From positions 1,612,001-1,676,000 of the forward strand of contig NZ_BIFS01000001.1 of assembly GCF_003967555.1 (NCBI RefSeq): a DNA stretch of 64,000 nt, in the 5' to 3' direction. Position 1 is the stretch's first letter. Each line of letters starts with the position of its first letter. This DNA is from Dictyobacter kobayashii. GTDB taxonomy: Bacteria; Chloroflexota; Ktedonobacteria; Ktedonobacterales; Ktedonobacteraceae. Positions 1 to 8,642 of the stretch are shown here, piece by piece. The notes under the pieces were generated by a model that was not told the origin of the DNA, did not search any database, and saw only the letters and a program-made list of their open reading frames with translations. Position numbers and translations under genes: made by a program.

Positions 1-123
1 AACCTGGTTTGACAATTAGACAGTGTACATGCTAGACTTTCTTGTACTGCCCATATTGTGCAGGTATATACGATGTAAAAAAACATCCCTGAATCCAGCT
101 TGATCTTCAGATAGGTAAGCTTC

Positions 124-882
124 ATGAAGTTAGAACAGCCACAATCGATCCGCACCGTATTTTTTGACGCAGGTTTCACCTTGCTCCAACCCCATCCTTC
201 AGTCTCTGAGATCTGTCACCAGGTCTGCCAACAACTCTCACTCCACATTCAGCTGGATCAGATTCAAGAACAAATTGAAACCGCTGAAGACTTTTATTTT
301 CGCCATGTGCGCTCCCATCCCCATACATGGGCCGATAATCAGGATATTGATAACTTTTGGATTGAATACTATACACATCTGCTACGACCATTTATAGAAG
401 AGCATGATGAGGAACGTATCCATCAACTTGCATCTACCATCAATACTGAATTTGAAAAGCATACCAGTTGGAAGCTCTACCCTGATGTCTATGAGACACT
501 GGAGACGCTCCATGCTCGCGGCTATAGTCTGGGAGTTATATCAGATTGGGGCATTTCACTGGGCCCTATTTTGCGCCAGTTGCAATTGACGCGCTACTTT
601 GATTGTGTCTTAATTTCGGCCGCGACACGCCATGCCAAACCTTCTCCAACACTGTACGATCTGGCGCTACAACGAGCTAACGCGATTCCTGATTACACTA
701 TCCACATCGGTGACTCTTATATAAATGATGTGCTGGGCGCACGGACGGTTGGCATTACGCCGGTATTGCTGGATCGTGCACACCGGGTAACAGAACAAAC
801 ACTCGATTGTCTACTAGTTCATTCACTCACAGAGCTACTTGATATATTGGAGGTTGAACGATTTGAAGGTGAGCACAAATAA
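124..882 (+). CDS. HAD-superfamily hydrolase
   Basis: Haloacid-dehalogenase-type phosphohydrolase of 252 residues, probably cytosolic, substrate unknown. All four HAD motifs are visible: motif I FFDAGFT near residue 13 (nucleophile Asp, but the usual second Asp is Gly), motif II ISDWG, motif III Lys in HAKPSP, and motif IV HIGDSYINDV. The cap region lies between motifs I and II, as in the REG-2/HDHD3-like subgroup. The DxG form of motif I is seen in some family members and may mean a phosphatase with altered acid/base chemistry or a non-phosphatase HAD; this is inference. The stop overlaps the next reading frame by about 20 bases, suggesting translational coupling. Confidence 0.85.
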   Translation: MKLEQPQSIRTVFFDAGFTLLQPHPSVSEICHQVCQQLSLHIQLDQIQEQIETAEDFYFRHVRSHPHTWADNQDIDNFWIEYYTHLLRPFIEEHDEERIHQLASTINTEFEKHTSWKLYPDVYETLETLHARGYSLGVISDWGISLGPILRQLQLTRYFDCVLISAATRHAKPSPTLYDLALQRANAIPDYTIHIGDSYINDVLGARTVGITPVLLDRAHRVTEQTLDCLLVHSLTELLDILEVERFEGEHK

Positions 883-1544
883 AGGGAGCTTACTCATTAT
901 ATCTGGCACCGTTGTCGGTGCCGTGGCTGGCACGACTTCATTGCTGGTTCGCTACGTTCGCCAGGAGATCCAGCGTCGTGGCTATCCTTCCTGGCAGGAG
1001 TGTCACTGCGATTTTAAGACGCAAAAGACTATTTTCCAGGTCTGGCATAGCCGTCATGAGCAGCGCGGTGAGACGATTATTGCGCAGGAATGGGGTACAT
1101 ATTTAGTACATCCACCAACGTGGATACGCTATCTTTTGCACCATAGTACACAGACCCTGGCAGTATTAAATCCACTTGGCCGCTATATCGAACGGGTCAC
1201 GCTTACCCTCAGCAATCATATCAATTTGCATCGATTCTGCATGCCAGTAACACCAATGAAGATCTACCTGAACCAACATTCCAGGAAGATTCATATGTGA
1301 TCTGGCGCCGCGAAGTATTACATTTTCCACGCTATCTCTTCGATGCCTGCCTGCGCCGTCTCTATCCCGTGAATGTCTCCTCTGAAAGATTAACACGTGA
1401 AGAAGGCCTGCCAGCGCTCTGGGATCCCACCAGCAATCTCCCCCTCCCAACGAGGGTCCTTTGCTAGAGACCCCGGTTGGGACGCGTATCGATTATATTG
1501 GCTGGACCCCGGCGCAAATTTCCTATTGCACAGCTCGCCGCTAG
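863..1544 (+). pseudogene. frame-broken hypothetical protein with N-terminal membrane segment
   Basis: Not recognised. A TTG start at 863 has a GGAGG ribosome site ten bases upstream, inside the end of the HAD gene. The reading frame begins with a short hydrophobic helix (LLIISGTVVGAVAG) and continues to about 1195, where the frame must move by one base (short G run) to keep a protein-like sequence up to about 1444, then again at a C run to reach the stop at 1544. Both breaks are explained by one missing base each, so this may be an intact gene with sequencing errors rather than a true pseudogene. A possible third break near 1515 would extend it to about 1603. It runs towards the nicotinamidase gene and overlaps its end. 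Confidence 0.55.
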
Positions 1545-2275
1545 TCTGCTTGTATACTTCGAACTACTTCGATGCCGTTTAGACTCATATGATACAGAGA
1601 CATAAGATTGAGCACGTCTCCATCATGGGGTAAAATTCTCAGTTGTTGGGCCGTGGCAACCGGCGTATCATAGGTCTGGACGGCGTTCGCAGGTACAATG
1701 ACGCGCAAAGGCAGGTTATGCGCGTTAGCATAGAGCTTCAGGTGCATAGCCATCTGGTAGATACAAAGGTCGGTACAATCTCCAACGATGATCGCTGCCT
1801 GCAAGTCTTTATGCTGCTCCAGCCAGCTACCCAGTTCGGTACCAAGGAAACCATTTAAAGAATTCTTTTGGACAATGGTGTAGAGATCCGCAAATGGGAG
1901 CCGGGCCAGTTCGGGGATATTATCGGCCTCGGCCGTTCCTTTCTGGCAATGGGGCGGAAAATTGGCGAATTCAACCGACTCGGGTGTGTGGCAGTCCTGG
2001 GCCAGGATAAATTGTCGTATCCCCGCCGCATATGCTCCCTGAAAGACCTCTACCACCGCCGGGATAATGCCTTCGACCCGTGGACTTGAGAGGGCTCCTT
2101 CATGGCAGAAGCCATTGATCATATCTACACTGAATAGCGCCGCACGCCCATGCTGGATCACCTCGGTCAGTTCTTGCCAGCTAGCACTTTTTAACTGCTG
2201 CTCCCAGTCAAGCAGGGCCTGCAAAAAGAGGTTGGCCTGCGCCAAAAATTGTTCTGCCTGGATCGGAGTTGCCAT
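1541..2275 (-). CDS. pncA: nicotinamidase / isochorismatase-family amidohydrolase
   Basis: Cysteine hydrolase of the isochorismatase fold, 244 residues from the chosen start. Nicotinamidases convert nicotinamide to nicotinate in the NAD salvage pathway. Visible catalytic features: Asp51 in SVDMINGF, a Lys in VQKNSLNG and the nucleophile Cys in CTDLC. The DxH...H metal-binding pattern typical of PncA is seen in QDCHTPESVEF followed by PPHC. The ATG at 2275 is preferred over an upstream one because AGGAG sits ten bases before it. It lies 33 bases downstream of the NrtR-type regulator on the same strand, which supports nicotinamidase over isochorismatase. The family assignment is firm; the exact substrate is inferred. 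Confidence 0.8.
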   Translation of the reverse strand: MATPIQAEQFLAQANLFLQALLDWEQQLKSASWQELTEVIQHGRAALFSVDMINGFCHEGALSSPRVEGIIPAVVEVFQGAYAAGIRQFILAQDCHTPESVEFANFPPHCQKGTAEADNIPELARLPFADLYTIVQKNSLNGFLGTELGSWLEQHKDLQAAIIVGDCTDLCIYQMAMHLKLYANAHNLPLRVIVPANAVQTYDTPVATAQQLRILPHDGDVLNLMSLYHMSLNGIEVVRSIQAD

Positions 2276-2308
2276 ATTATTTCTGCTCCTGTACACAATA
2301 ATAGCGAG

Positions 2309-3124
2309 TCAGTATCCATTGAATTCAGATCTTAAAAGGATTGCCTTATAGTTTATGTTCAGCGGCAGGATTGAAGCGATACAGGCGCGCGGGACGGTGG
2401 GTCCCTCCATTTTCTTGGCTCCTGTGTCCTCCAGGATGTTGGTGGATAGAATCTTTTTACGAAAGTTGCGTTTGTCCAGGCGCTTGTGAAGGATGATTTC
2501 ATAGACACGCTGTAACTCGCGCAGCGTAAATTGTTCTGGCAACAGATTAAAAGCAATAGTGGTATACTCAAGCTTGTTGCGCAGGCGGTTGAGCGCATAA
2601 TCCACAATTTCCTGATGGTCAAAGGCCAGTTGGGGCAACTCATAAACTGAGAACCAGCCCACATCGGCAGCATCGCTGGCGGCACGCACCTGGAGACGCT
2701 CAGAGTCCAGAAGAGCGAAATACACAACGGTAATTACACGCGTGCGTGGGTCGCGACCGGGATCACCAAACGTATAGAGTTGCTCCAGATAGACATCCTG
2801 TACGCCGGTTTCTTCCTGCAACTCACGTTTGGCGGCCGCCTCCAGGGACTCATTCATATTGATGAAACCACCAGGAATTGCCCACATGTCCTCATATGGC
2901 CATGAGCGCCGCTTGATAAGCAAAATTTGAAGATCGCGTTGCCGTAAACTCATCATCAACACATCAACAGTCACCGATGGACGCTCATATTTGTTCACAT
3001 CATACTGATGTGTTTCTGGCTCAGATGATGACCCCGCATTATGCTGCTGCCGCTCTTGTGTCATCTCTCGTAAACCTTGCAGACCATTGGTACCACTCCC
3101 CATTGCTTCGCTTTGCTCTTCCAT
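2309..3124 (-). CDS. nrtR: NrtR-type Nudix transcriptional regulator of NAD metabolism
   Basis: 271 residues: an N-terminal low-complexity tail of about 45 residues, a Nudix domain (roughly 48-170) and a C-terminal winged-helix region (roughly 180-250). NrtR proteins are known repressors of NAD synthesis and salvage genes that sense ADP-ribose through a Nudix fold. The Nudix box here is complete (GGFINMNESLE...RELQEETGV with all Glu residues), so hydrolase activity is possible, unlike many NrtRs that lost it. The downstream neighbour is a nicotinamidase, which fits the role. The alternative is a plain ADP-ribose pyrophosphatase, but the C-terminal extension with the TLRELQRVYEIIL helix favours NrtR. 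AAGAAGG lies about ten bases upstream of the ATG. Confidence 0.75.
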   Translation of the reverse strand: MEEQSEAMGSGTNGLQGLREMTQERQQHNAGSSSEPETHQYDVNKYERPSVTVDVLMMSLRQRDLQILLIKRRSWPYEDMWAIPGGFINMNESLEAAAKRELQEETGVQDVYLEQLYTFGDPGRDPRTRVITVVYFALLDSERLQVRAASDAADVGWFSVYELPQLAFDHQEIVDYALNRLRNKLEYTTIAFNLLPEQFTLRELQRVYEIILHKRLDKRNFRKKILSTNILEDTGAKKMEGPTVPRACIASILPLNINYKAILLRSEFNGY

Positions 3125-3251
3125 GTTTTTTTTGCCTTCTTTGTGTCACCACACAACTGCTGAAGTATTTCTTGTCCGTTACGTTTCACACATACCACCA
3201 CTCGACAAGTTCAGGTGCTAGAGGGTATATTATTCTTAATATAGAACGCAA

Positions 3252-3277
3252 TTTGTGATTTGTGATTTGTGATTTGT
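3252..3277. repeat. short tandem repeat, unit TTTGTGA
   Basis: About three and a half tandem copies of a 7-base unit in the spacer upstream of the Nudix regulator. No coding role is visible. Confidence 0.85.
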
Positions 3278-3363
3278 AAAATTGCCTTCTTTTCCCCCTC
3301 CTTTACTTAGTGTACATTATACACCATTTATACCCTACATCGCTACCCCTGTCAAGCTATTAA

Positions 3364-3526
3364 CAGGGCTGTTTAATTTTCCACTTTGGCACCTGCGGCG
3401 CCGGGTTGGGAGTGTGGAGTGTGTGGTGGGCAGTCGCGGCCACACACTCCACACCTGAAAGAATGGACATCGTATCGCTTGCTCGTGATCTCCCTGCGCT
3501 CTCTAGACGAACATAAAAAAGCCCTG
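3364..3526 (+). mobile_element. hairpin MITE-like element, copy A, with 9-bp target duplication
   Basis: A 163-base non-coding element bounded by inverted CAGGGCT (3364-3370) and AGCCCTG (3520-3526). It is flanked by a perfect 9-base direct repeat AGCTATTAA at 3355-3363 and 3527-3535, the mark of transposition. Inside are a conserved block ACCTGCGGCGCCGGGTT, a 15-bp stem (GTGTGGAGTGTGTGG paired with its complement), and a conserved right half starting GAAAGAATGGACATCGTATC. Related copies lie at 13261-13400 and, reversed, at 62167-62341. No transposase is present in the window, so it is non-autonomous. Confidence 0.82.
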
Positions 3527-3583
3527 AGCTATTAAAAATACGCCATAAAAGCATGCCGCAAAAGTCGGTGGAGTAGGAGTAGA

Positions 3584-3612
3584 TTGTCCCAGAACTATCC
3601 CTGTGCTATACT
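3584..3612 (+). promoter_or_regulatory. promoter of the pseudokinase-helicase gene
   Basis: TTGTCC, a 17-base spacer and TATACT. The predicted start of transcription is about 40 bases before the chosen ATG at 3661. Confidence 0.6.
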
Positions 3613-3660
3613 GCACCGTATAAACGAAACATGTGTTCAAGAATTTTGGAGAGGCAGAAC

Positions 3661-6600
3661 ATGGCAGAGGTAGAGCTTCAGCAGATCGGTACGTACCCCA
3701 TTACTGGACTGCTGCGCGAGAGTTCTACGAGCAATTTTTATCTTGGCAAATACCGCAAGAAAAATGTAATTATTCAAAGGCTCAATATTCCTTTCTCTGA
3801 TGCTGACGATAAAAAAGCCTTTTTAGCTCGCACGAAACAATTAAAGAAACTTAAAGATCGCGCTATTGTAGCGATCCTGGATGCGAATTTTGATGGCGAT
3901 AGTGCCTACCTGGTGTTGGAACAGCCAGCCGGGAAACCACTGAACCAGTTGCTGACGATGGGGGCTTGCCTGGCACCAGATGAGGTCCGCCAGTATGTCT
4001 CTCCTATCGCCAGTGCTTTACATTATGCCCATGTCAACCATGTTGTTCATGGCAATCTGCATCCCGGTGCTATCTTGATGAGCGAGCGCCATGAGATGCT
4101 CCTGACCAGTTTTGCGCTGACCCCTCCCGGCTTCACGCCCTCGCTAGATAATGATGAGGCGGCCCTGCCATATATGGCCCCTGAACAGTTGCAGGGGCAG
4201 ACGAGCGCCAGCAGTGATCAGTATGCTCTGGCCGCCATGACCTATGAGTGGCTGTGTGGTCGGCGCCCTTACCAGGCTAGCGAACGTGCCCAACTTTTAC
4301 AGCAGCAGCAGCACGAGACTTTCCCCAAACCATCAAGTCTGAACAAGAAGATTTCAAATGCGCTTGAACAGGTCTTGCTGCAGGCCCTATCGGTTGATCC
4401 CTCGCAACGTTTTCCCCATGCACAGGCCTTTGCAGATGCCTATTTAAGTGCCTTGATGGGGTTGCCAGTCAAAACGCCAGTGGTGCGGCAGATTGTCACA
4501 TCACCAGTGGTTCCCACTACACCAACACTTCAGAACACGCAGAAAGCTACGCTAGAGGCCACATCCACAGTTGCCACCCCTTCCCTGCATACCAGTATCC
4601 AGCGCACGCCAGCGCTTCCTGTAGAACCTGCTATCACTGAGGCGCAAACGGCGAATATTGTTACTGATGAGCGGCAGGAGGAGCTTTCAAGCTGGCTGGC
4701 ACAGCGTAAGCAGCAAACAGCGGCAACAATGCCCGAGCAGACGAATGGATCACGGCCCGCCGCTTTTTCGCCAGAGGATTTGCAGAGTTTGGAGACGTTG
4801 GACGAGGCCGAAGAGGCTACCCCTATACGTGATTCGCGCCTGGTTACGATGGTTTCAGAAGATCTACGCCAGGGTGGAGTGCTCTCACAACGTCTGCCCG
4901 GCTATGAGGAGCGGCCCGCTCAGATTGAGATGGCAACCCTGGTTTCACGGGCCATCAATCAAAATGTTCCGGCTATTATTGAGGCTGCTACGGGAACTGG
5001 TAAGTCTCTGGCTTACCTGGTCCCGGTAGTGCGTTCTGGCCAGGTAGCGATCATCAGTACCGCCAATAAAGCCTTGCAAGAACAGCTCTTCTACAAGGAT
5101 ATCCCTTTTGTACAGAAACATATCAAACATTTTGAGGCCGCCCTGGTTAAAGGTGTAAGCAACTATATCTGTCTGGACCGCGTGGAGAATGAGCGCGTCG
5201 GCATGCAGTTCTTTACCAAGAATCGTGATTTCCAGCGCCTCTACGATATGATCAACGATCCTGAGACTGGCTACCAGATGACGGGGGATTTTGAGACCCT
5301 GGGCTTTCAGCTGGCTGGCGATGTGCGTTCGCGTATCGCTACGGATAGCGATCAGTGCGCCTGGTCCAAGTGTAATTTCTTTGATGAGTGCTATGTGCGC
5401 CAGATGCGTGAACGCGCGGAGCGCGCCCAGGTGATTGTAGTTAATCATACCCTGCTCTTGCTGGACGCGGCCATCGGCGGCTTCTTGCTGCCTGAGCGCG
5501 ATGTGATTGTGCTGGATGAGGCCCATCATTTAGAAGAAGAGGCCACGCGCTCCTTTACAATTACAATCAATCCAGCCCAGATCCAGACCTTACTGGCCCA
5601 GCGCATGCTGAAAGACCATAGCCAGCTCACGCTGCAGGATGATGTGATGCGAGCCGCCCAGTTAATGTGGTTACGCCTGGAACAGGTAGCCAATCCTGGT
5701 TTTAAGGGTCGCACCAATCTGGAAACGCCACTGGAAGAAGGCCTGCGCCTGGCTACGACTATCTCTGATCTGGCCGATTCTCTGCGTAAGCAACGTCCCA
5801 AAGATCTGCCAGAGAAAGAGGGTCAGCTCTATGATAAGCTGCTAAAACGTACCCAGAACCTGGCTGAGAATGTCCGCACCGTTTTCTCGGTTGCCGATCA
5901 AAGTAAGTTTGTTTATTATGTTGAGCGCATGGAGGGCTCGGTCTCGCGGGGCTTTGTGCTTCAGGCCTCCGCCGCCCCATTAGATGTGACGGCCTGGCTA
6001 CAGGAGCGGCTCTTTAATAAATGCAACGTGATCAGCACTTCGGCTACCCTGGCTACGATTGGACCCAATCCCGCTAAACCAGAGCAAAAGGGACCTAATT
6101 TCTCTTATTTCCGACGCCGCATTGGCCTGGACCCTGTGGAGCGTACCGATGTCATAGAAAATGTGCTGCCTCTGACTTTTGATTATGAGAGTAATGCGCT
6201 GCTCTATCTACCACGCCATCTGCCTCCACCAACCTTTGGCGCCGGGGCCGATGACTATATGGTGGATATCGCCCGTGAGATGTACCGGCTGGTTAAGCTC
6301 TCGCGTGGACGCGCCTTTTTACTTTTTTCTAGCAAACGTATGCTGGATCGAGCTTACGAATTGATGGCCCCCCACCTACCCTATCCATTGCTCAGACAGG
6401 GTGACATGACCCGACTGGAACTGACCCGTCGCTTCCGCGAAGAGGAGGGCTCGGTCCTGTTTGGTCTCAAAAGCTTCTGGGAAGGGGTCGACATCGCCGG
6501 CGAGGCCCTCTCACTGGTCGTGATTGATAAACTCCCATTTGATCCTCCCGATGATCCGGTCCATGAGGCACGGGTTGCCCAGATGAAGGCGGCCGGTGAA

Positions 6601-6813
6601 AACTGGTTTGGGACCTATGTGCTTCCACAGGCTGTATTGCGCCTTAAACAAGGCATTGGACGTCTGCTACGCTCACGTGAGGATCGCGGCGTAATGGCCA
6701 TTCTGGATACCCGCCTGCATACCAAAGGCTACGGCAAACAGGTGCTTAATGCGATGCCACCCGCTCGCCGTACCTCTAGTATCCGCGACGTTGAGCGCTT
6801 CTTTGCACAATGA
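3661..6813 (+). CDS. pseudokinase fused to a DinG/XPD-like Fe-S DNA helicase
   Basis: 1050 residues. Residues about 10-275 have the order of a Ser/Thr protein kinase, but the catalytic signature is gone: the VAIK Lys is Gln39 (VIIQR), HRD is HGN (130-132), and DFG is SFA (150-152). The APE motif (YMAPEQL) and kinase C-lobe helices remain, so this is a pseudokinase. After a Pro/Thr-rich linker the helicase begins near 415: Walker A EAATGTGKS at 441-449, DEAH at 619-622, and four cysteines (504, 566, 571, 577) in the 4Fe-4S pattern of XPD/DinG. Motif VI is QGIGRLLR near residue 1000. DinG-type enzymes unwind DNA 5' to 3' and resolve R-loops and G-quadruplexes. The ATG at 3661 is preferred over 3631 because GGAGAGG lies seven bases before it. 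Confidence 0.88.
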   Translation: MAEVELQQIGTYPITGLLRESSTSNFYLGKYRKKNVIIQRLNIPFSDADDKKAFLARTKQLKKLKDRAIVAILDANFDGDSAYLVLEQPAGKPLNQLLTMGACLAPDEVRQYVSPIASALHYAHVNHVVHGNLHPGAILMSERHEMLLTSFALTPPGFTPSLDNDEAALPYMAPEQLQGQTSASSDQYALAAMTYEWLCGRRPYQASERAQLLQQQQHETFPKPSSLNKKISNALEQVLLQALSVDPSQRFPHAQAFADAYLSALMGLPVKTPVVRQIVTSPVVPTTPTLQNTQKATLEATSTVATPSLHTSIQRTPALPVEPAITEAQTANIVTDERQEELSSWLAQRKQQTAATMPEQTNGSRPAAFSPEDLQSLETLDEAEEATPIRDSRLVTMVSEDLRQGGVLSQRLPGYEERPAQIEMATLVSRAINQNVPAIIEAATGTGKSLAYLVPVVRSGQVAIISTANKALQEQLFYKDIPFVQKHIKHFEAALVKGVSNYICLDRVENERVGMQFFTKNRDFQRLYDMINDPETGYQMTGDFETLGFQLAGDVRSRIATDSDQCAWSKCNFFDECYVRQMRERAERAQVIVVNHTLLLLDAAIGGFLLPERDVIVLDEAHHLEEEATRSFTITINPAQIQTLLAQRMLKDHSQLTLQDDVMRAAQLMWLRLEQVANPGFKGRTNLETPLEEGLRLATTISDLADSLRKQRPKDLPEKEGQLYDKLLKRTQNLAENVRTVFSVADQSKFVYYVERMEGSVSRGFVLQASAAPLDVTAWLQERLFNKCNVISTSATLATIGPNPAKPEQKGPNFSYFRRRIGLDPVERTDVIENVLPLTFDYESNALLYLPRHLPPPTFGAGADDYMVDIAREMYRLVKLSRGRAFLLFSSKRMLDRAYELMAPHLPYPLLRQGDMTRLELTRRFREEEGSVLFGLKSFWEGVDIAGEALSLVVIDKLPFDPPDDPVHEARVAQMKAAGENWFGTYVLPQAVLRLKQGIGRLLRSREDRGVMAILDTRLHTKGYGKQVLNAMPPARRTSSIRDVERFFAQ

Positions 6814-6976
6814 GCTCCCCTGGCCAATAGATGAGTTTATAACGCGCTTTCTTCCATAGGTTAAGAAACTCGACAGATCTAGGGTAGACAGATCTAGCGA
6901 ATGAGAATAGAATAAGAAGTGCATTCCGACTCATAATAAAACATCAAAAATTTAATTGGTACAGGGGAGTTCGCGC

Positions 6977-8173
6977 ATGAGCAAAACTAAGATGCGTTGT
7001 AGCACCTGCGGCAAGTGGTTTCAGTCGGCTAATGCTAGAGAAGTAACTTGCCCTGATTGCACGCAAAAAGCTAGAAAAGAAAAGTTGGCGGCCAAAAATG
7101 CGCCGCCCGTGTCTAATAAAGCTGCAGGCTCTGGCGTTACAGCAGCGCCACGGCAGGTGGCTCCTCCGCCCAAGCCGAAACCGGCACAAAGCGGAACGAA
7201 CCAGTGGCTCGATAGCCTTTCAGATGTGAAGGTGGGTCAACCCGACCAACCACCACAACGCCCCAAGCTGCCATCCACTCCTGTACAACGAGACCGCTCC
7301 AGCGGACCAGGAGGTAATCGCCCTTCGTATTCATCTGGACCAACAACCGCCGCACCCCGCGACACCAATACTCAACGGAGCAATGGTCCAGGCCGTGGTC
7401 CCGCTGCATACCATGTGAGCAATGGCGCTACGTTGGCTCCTTCACCCGGGCAGCGTCCCTCCCAGCCGCACCGGCCCTCTGAAGGGGGCCCCAATCGCGG
7501 TGGTGGATCGGGTAAACCCTGGGCGAAAAATGCTGGCCCCGGCGGTCCCAGAGGAGCCAAGAAGCCTAAGGTACCAAGACCAGCTCCTGCTCCAAAGCCA
7601 AAACGCGAAAAGACACCACCACCTGAGCCATTTACGCCAACACCTGAGCAGATTCAACAGGTTGAGGAGCGCTATACAGTCCTGGCCCAACCCTCGGAAT
7701 TCGATGGCATCCGTACACAGATCGCCAAAGAATTTGATATCCCTAAAAAGGCGGTCAAAAAGATTATCAAGGATCTACGCGATCGTCAGCATATTCCTAG
7801 CTGGTGGGAGATTCAGACCTATAAAGGGAGCCAGGAGGAATTGGAGCGCATCAAGTCGGTCTATGAGCCATATCTGCCTGTACCTCCGGTAGGAGTACAT
7901 AAAAAGATCTCAGACGAACTGAACTTAAAACCAGGTACGGTCTATCAGGCAATTAAGGCGATTCGCGTCGAACTTAATCTGCCTCAGTATAACGATCCTA
8001 AATATCATGAGGAAGAATTAGCTGAGCATATTAAACGTGCCCAGGCTAAGAAAGCAGCGGCCGCTGAAAAAGCCGCTGAGGCACCTACAGCTATTGCGGC
8101 TGCGGAACCTGCTGAGACGCAGACAGCCGTTGTGCACGTAGAGCCCGAGGCCAGTTCGCCCGCGCAAGAATAA
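6977..8173 (+). CDS. zinc-ribbon protein with two C-terminal helix-turn-helix-like repeats
   Basis: 398 residues, not a family I can name. An N-terminal zinc ribbon (CSTCGKWF...CPDC, residues 8-28) is followed by about 190 residues rich in Pro, Gly, Ala and basic residues. Then come two similar segments: EERYTVLAQPSEFDGIRTQIAKEFDIPKK... and KSVYEPYLPVPPVGVHKKISDELNLKPG..., each followed by a V-x-x-x-I-K/R helix. The repeats look like tandem winged or simple helix-turn-helix units, so nucleic-acid binding is a reasonable inference. The C-terminus is Ala/Glu-rich. AGGGGAG lies seven bases before the ATG at 6977, which decides the start over 6956. Confidence 0.7.
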   Translation: MSKTKMRCSTCGKWFQSANAREVTCPDCTQKARKEKLAAKNAPPVSNKAAGSGVTAAPRQVAPPPKPKPAQSGTNQWLDSLSDVKVGQPDQPPQRPKLPSTPVQRDRSSGPGGNRPSYSSGPTTAAPRDTNTQRSNGPGRGPAAYHVSNGATLAPSPGQRPSQPHRPSEGGPNRGGGSGKPWAKNAGPGGPRGAKKPKVPRPAPAPKPKREKTPPPEPFTPTPEQIQQVEERYTVLAQPSEFDGIRTQIAKEFDIPKKAVKKIIKDLRDRQHIPSWWEIQTYKGSQEELERIKSVYEPYLPVPPVGVHKKISDELNLKPGTVYQAIKAIRVELNLPQYNDPKYHEEELAEHIKRAQAKKAAAAEKAAEAPTAIAAAEPAETQTAVVHVEPEASSPAQE

Positions 8174-8223
8174 GCCGGGCAACTACGGGACTTAAGTCAC
8201 CCTCTTGATACTCTGTCTAGTCA

Positions 8224-8256
8224 AACCAGATGAATTAGGCGATAATTCATCTGGTT
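8224..8256 (+). terminator. 14-bp hairpin between the zinc-ribbon gene and the HIT gene
   Basis: AACCAGATGAATTA pairs with TAATTCATCTGGTT across GGCGA. There is no T run, and the hairpin ends four bases before the GAGG ribosome site of the HIT gene, so it may be a processing or stability element rather than a terminator. Confidence 0.5.
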
Positions 8257-8269
8257 ATTGAGGTTTTCG

Positions 8270-8611
8270 ATGGACGATTGTATTTTCTGTAAAATTGCAG
8301 CCGGCCAGATCCCTAGCACGGTTGTCTATCAAGATGAGGATGTGTTTGCTTTCCGGGATTTGAATCCTCAGGCCCCTGAGCATATTCTGTTCATTCCAAG
8401 GCGTCATCTCGCTTCTATGGCAGAGCTGACTCCGGCGGATGGTCCTCTCCTGGCCAGTATTTTTACGGCTGCCAAAAATGTGGCACATCAACTGGGCCTG
8501 GAACAGGGCTACCGCTTTGTTACCAATGTCGGCCCTCACGCAGGTCAAAGCGTTTTCCATCTGCACTTTCACCTTCTGGGTGGCCGCGATATGACCTGGC
8601 CTCCAGGATAA
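8270..8611 (+). CDS. HIT-family nucleotide hydrolase (HinT-like)
   Basis: 113 residues, the usual length for a HinT-like purine nucleoside phosphoramidase acting on AMP-lysyl and related phosphoramidates. An N-terminal C-x-x-C pair is seen in DDCIFCKI, and the histidine-triad motif HLHFHLL near the C-terminus carries the catalytic His. The ATG at 8270 is chosen over 8258 because GAGG lies seven bases upstream. It is followed at 31 bases by the first glycosyltransferase gene, so it may share the transcript; no functional link is obvious. Confidence 0.9.
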   Translation: MDDCIFCKIAAGQIPSTVVYQDEDVFAFRDLNPQAPEHILFIPRRHLASMAELTPADGPLLASIFTAAKNVAHQLGLEQGYRFVTNVGPHAGQSVFHLHFHLLGGRDMTWPPG

Positions 8612-8642
8612 AAAGAGGCTCTACCAAGGCAAAGGTAATCTG

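Noticed and set aside
1..123. Promoter TTGACA at 9-14 for the HAD gene
   Set aside because: The best -10 (TAGACT) is weak and 18 bases away, so I did not list it.
3364..3526. Hairpin repeats as part of a CRISPR array
   Set aside because: Copies are tens of kilobases apart, not regularly spaced, and no cas genes are present.
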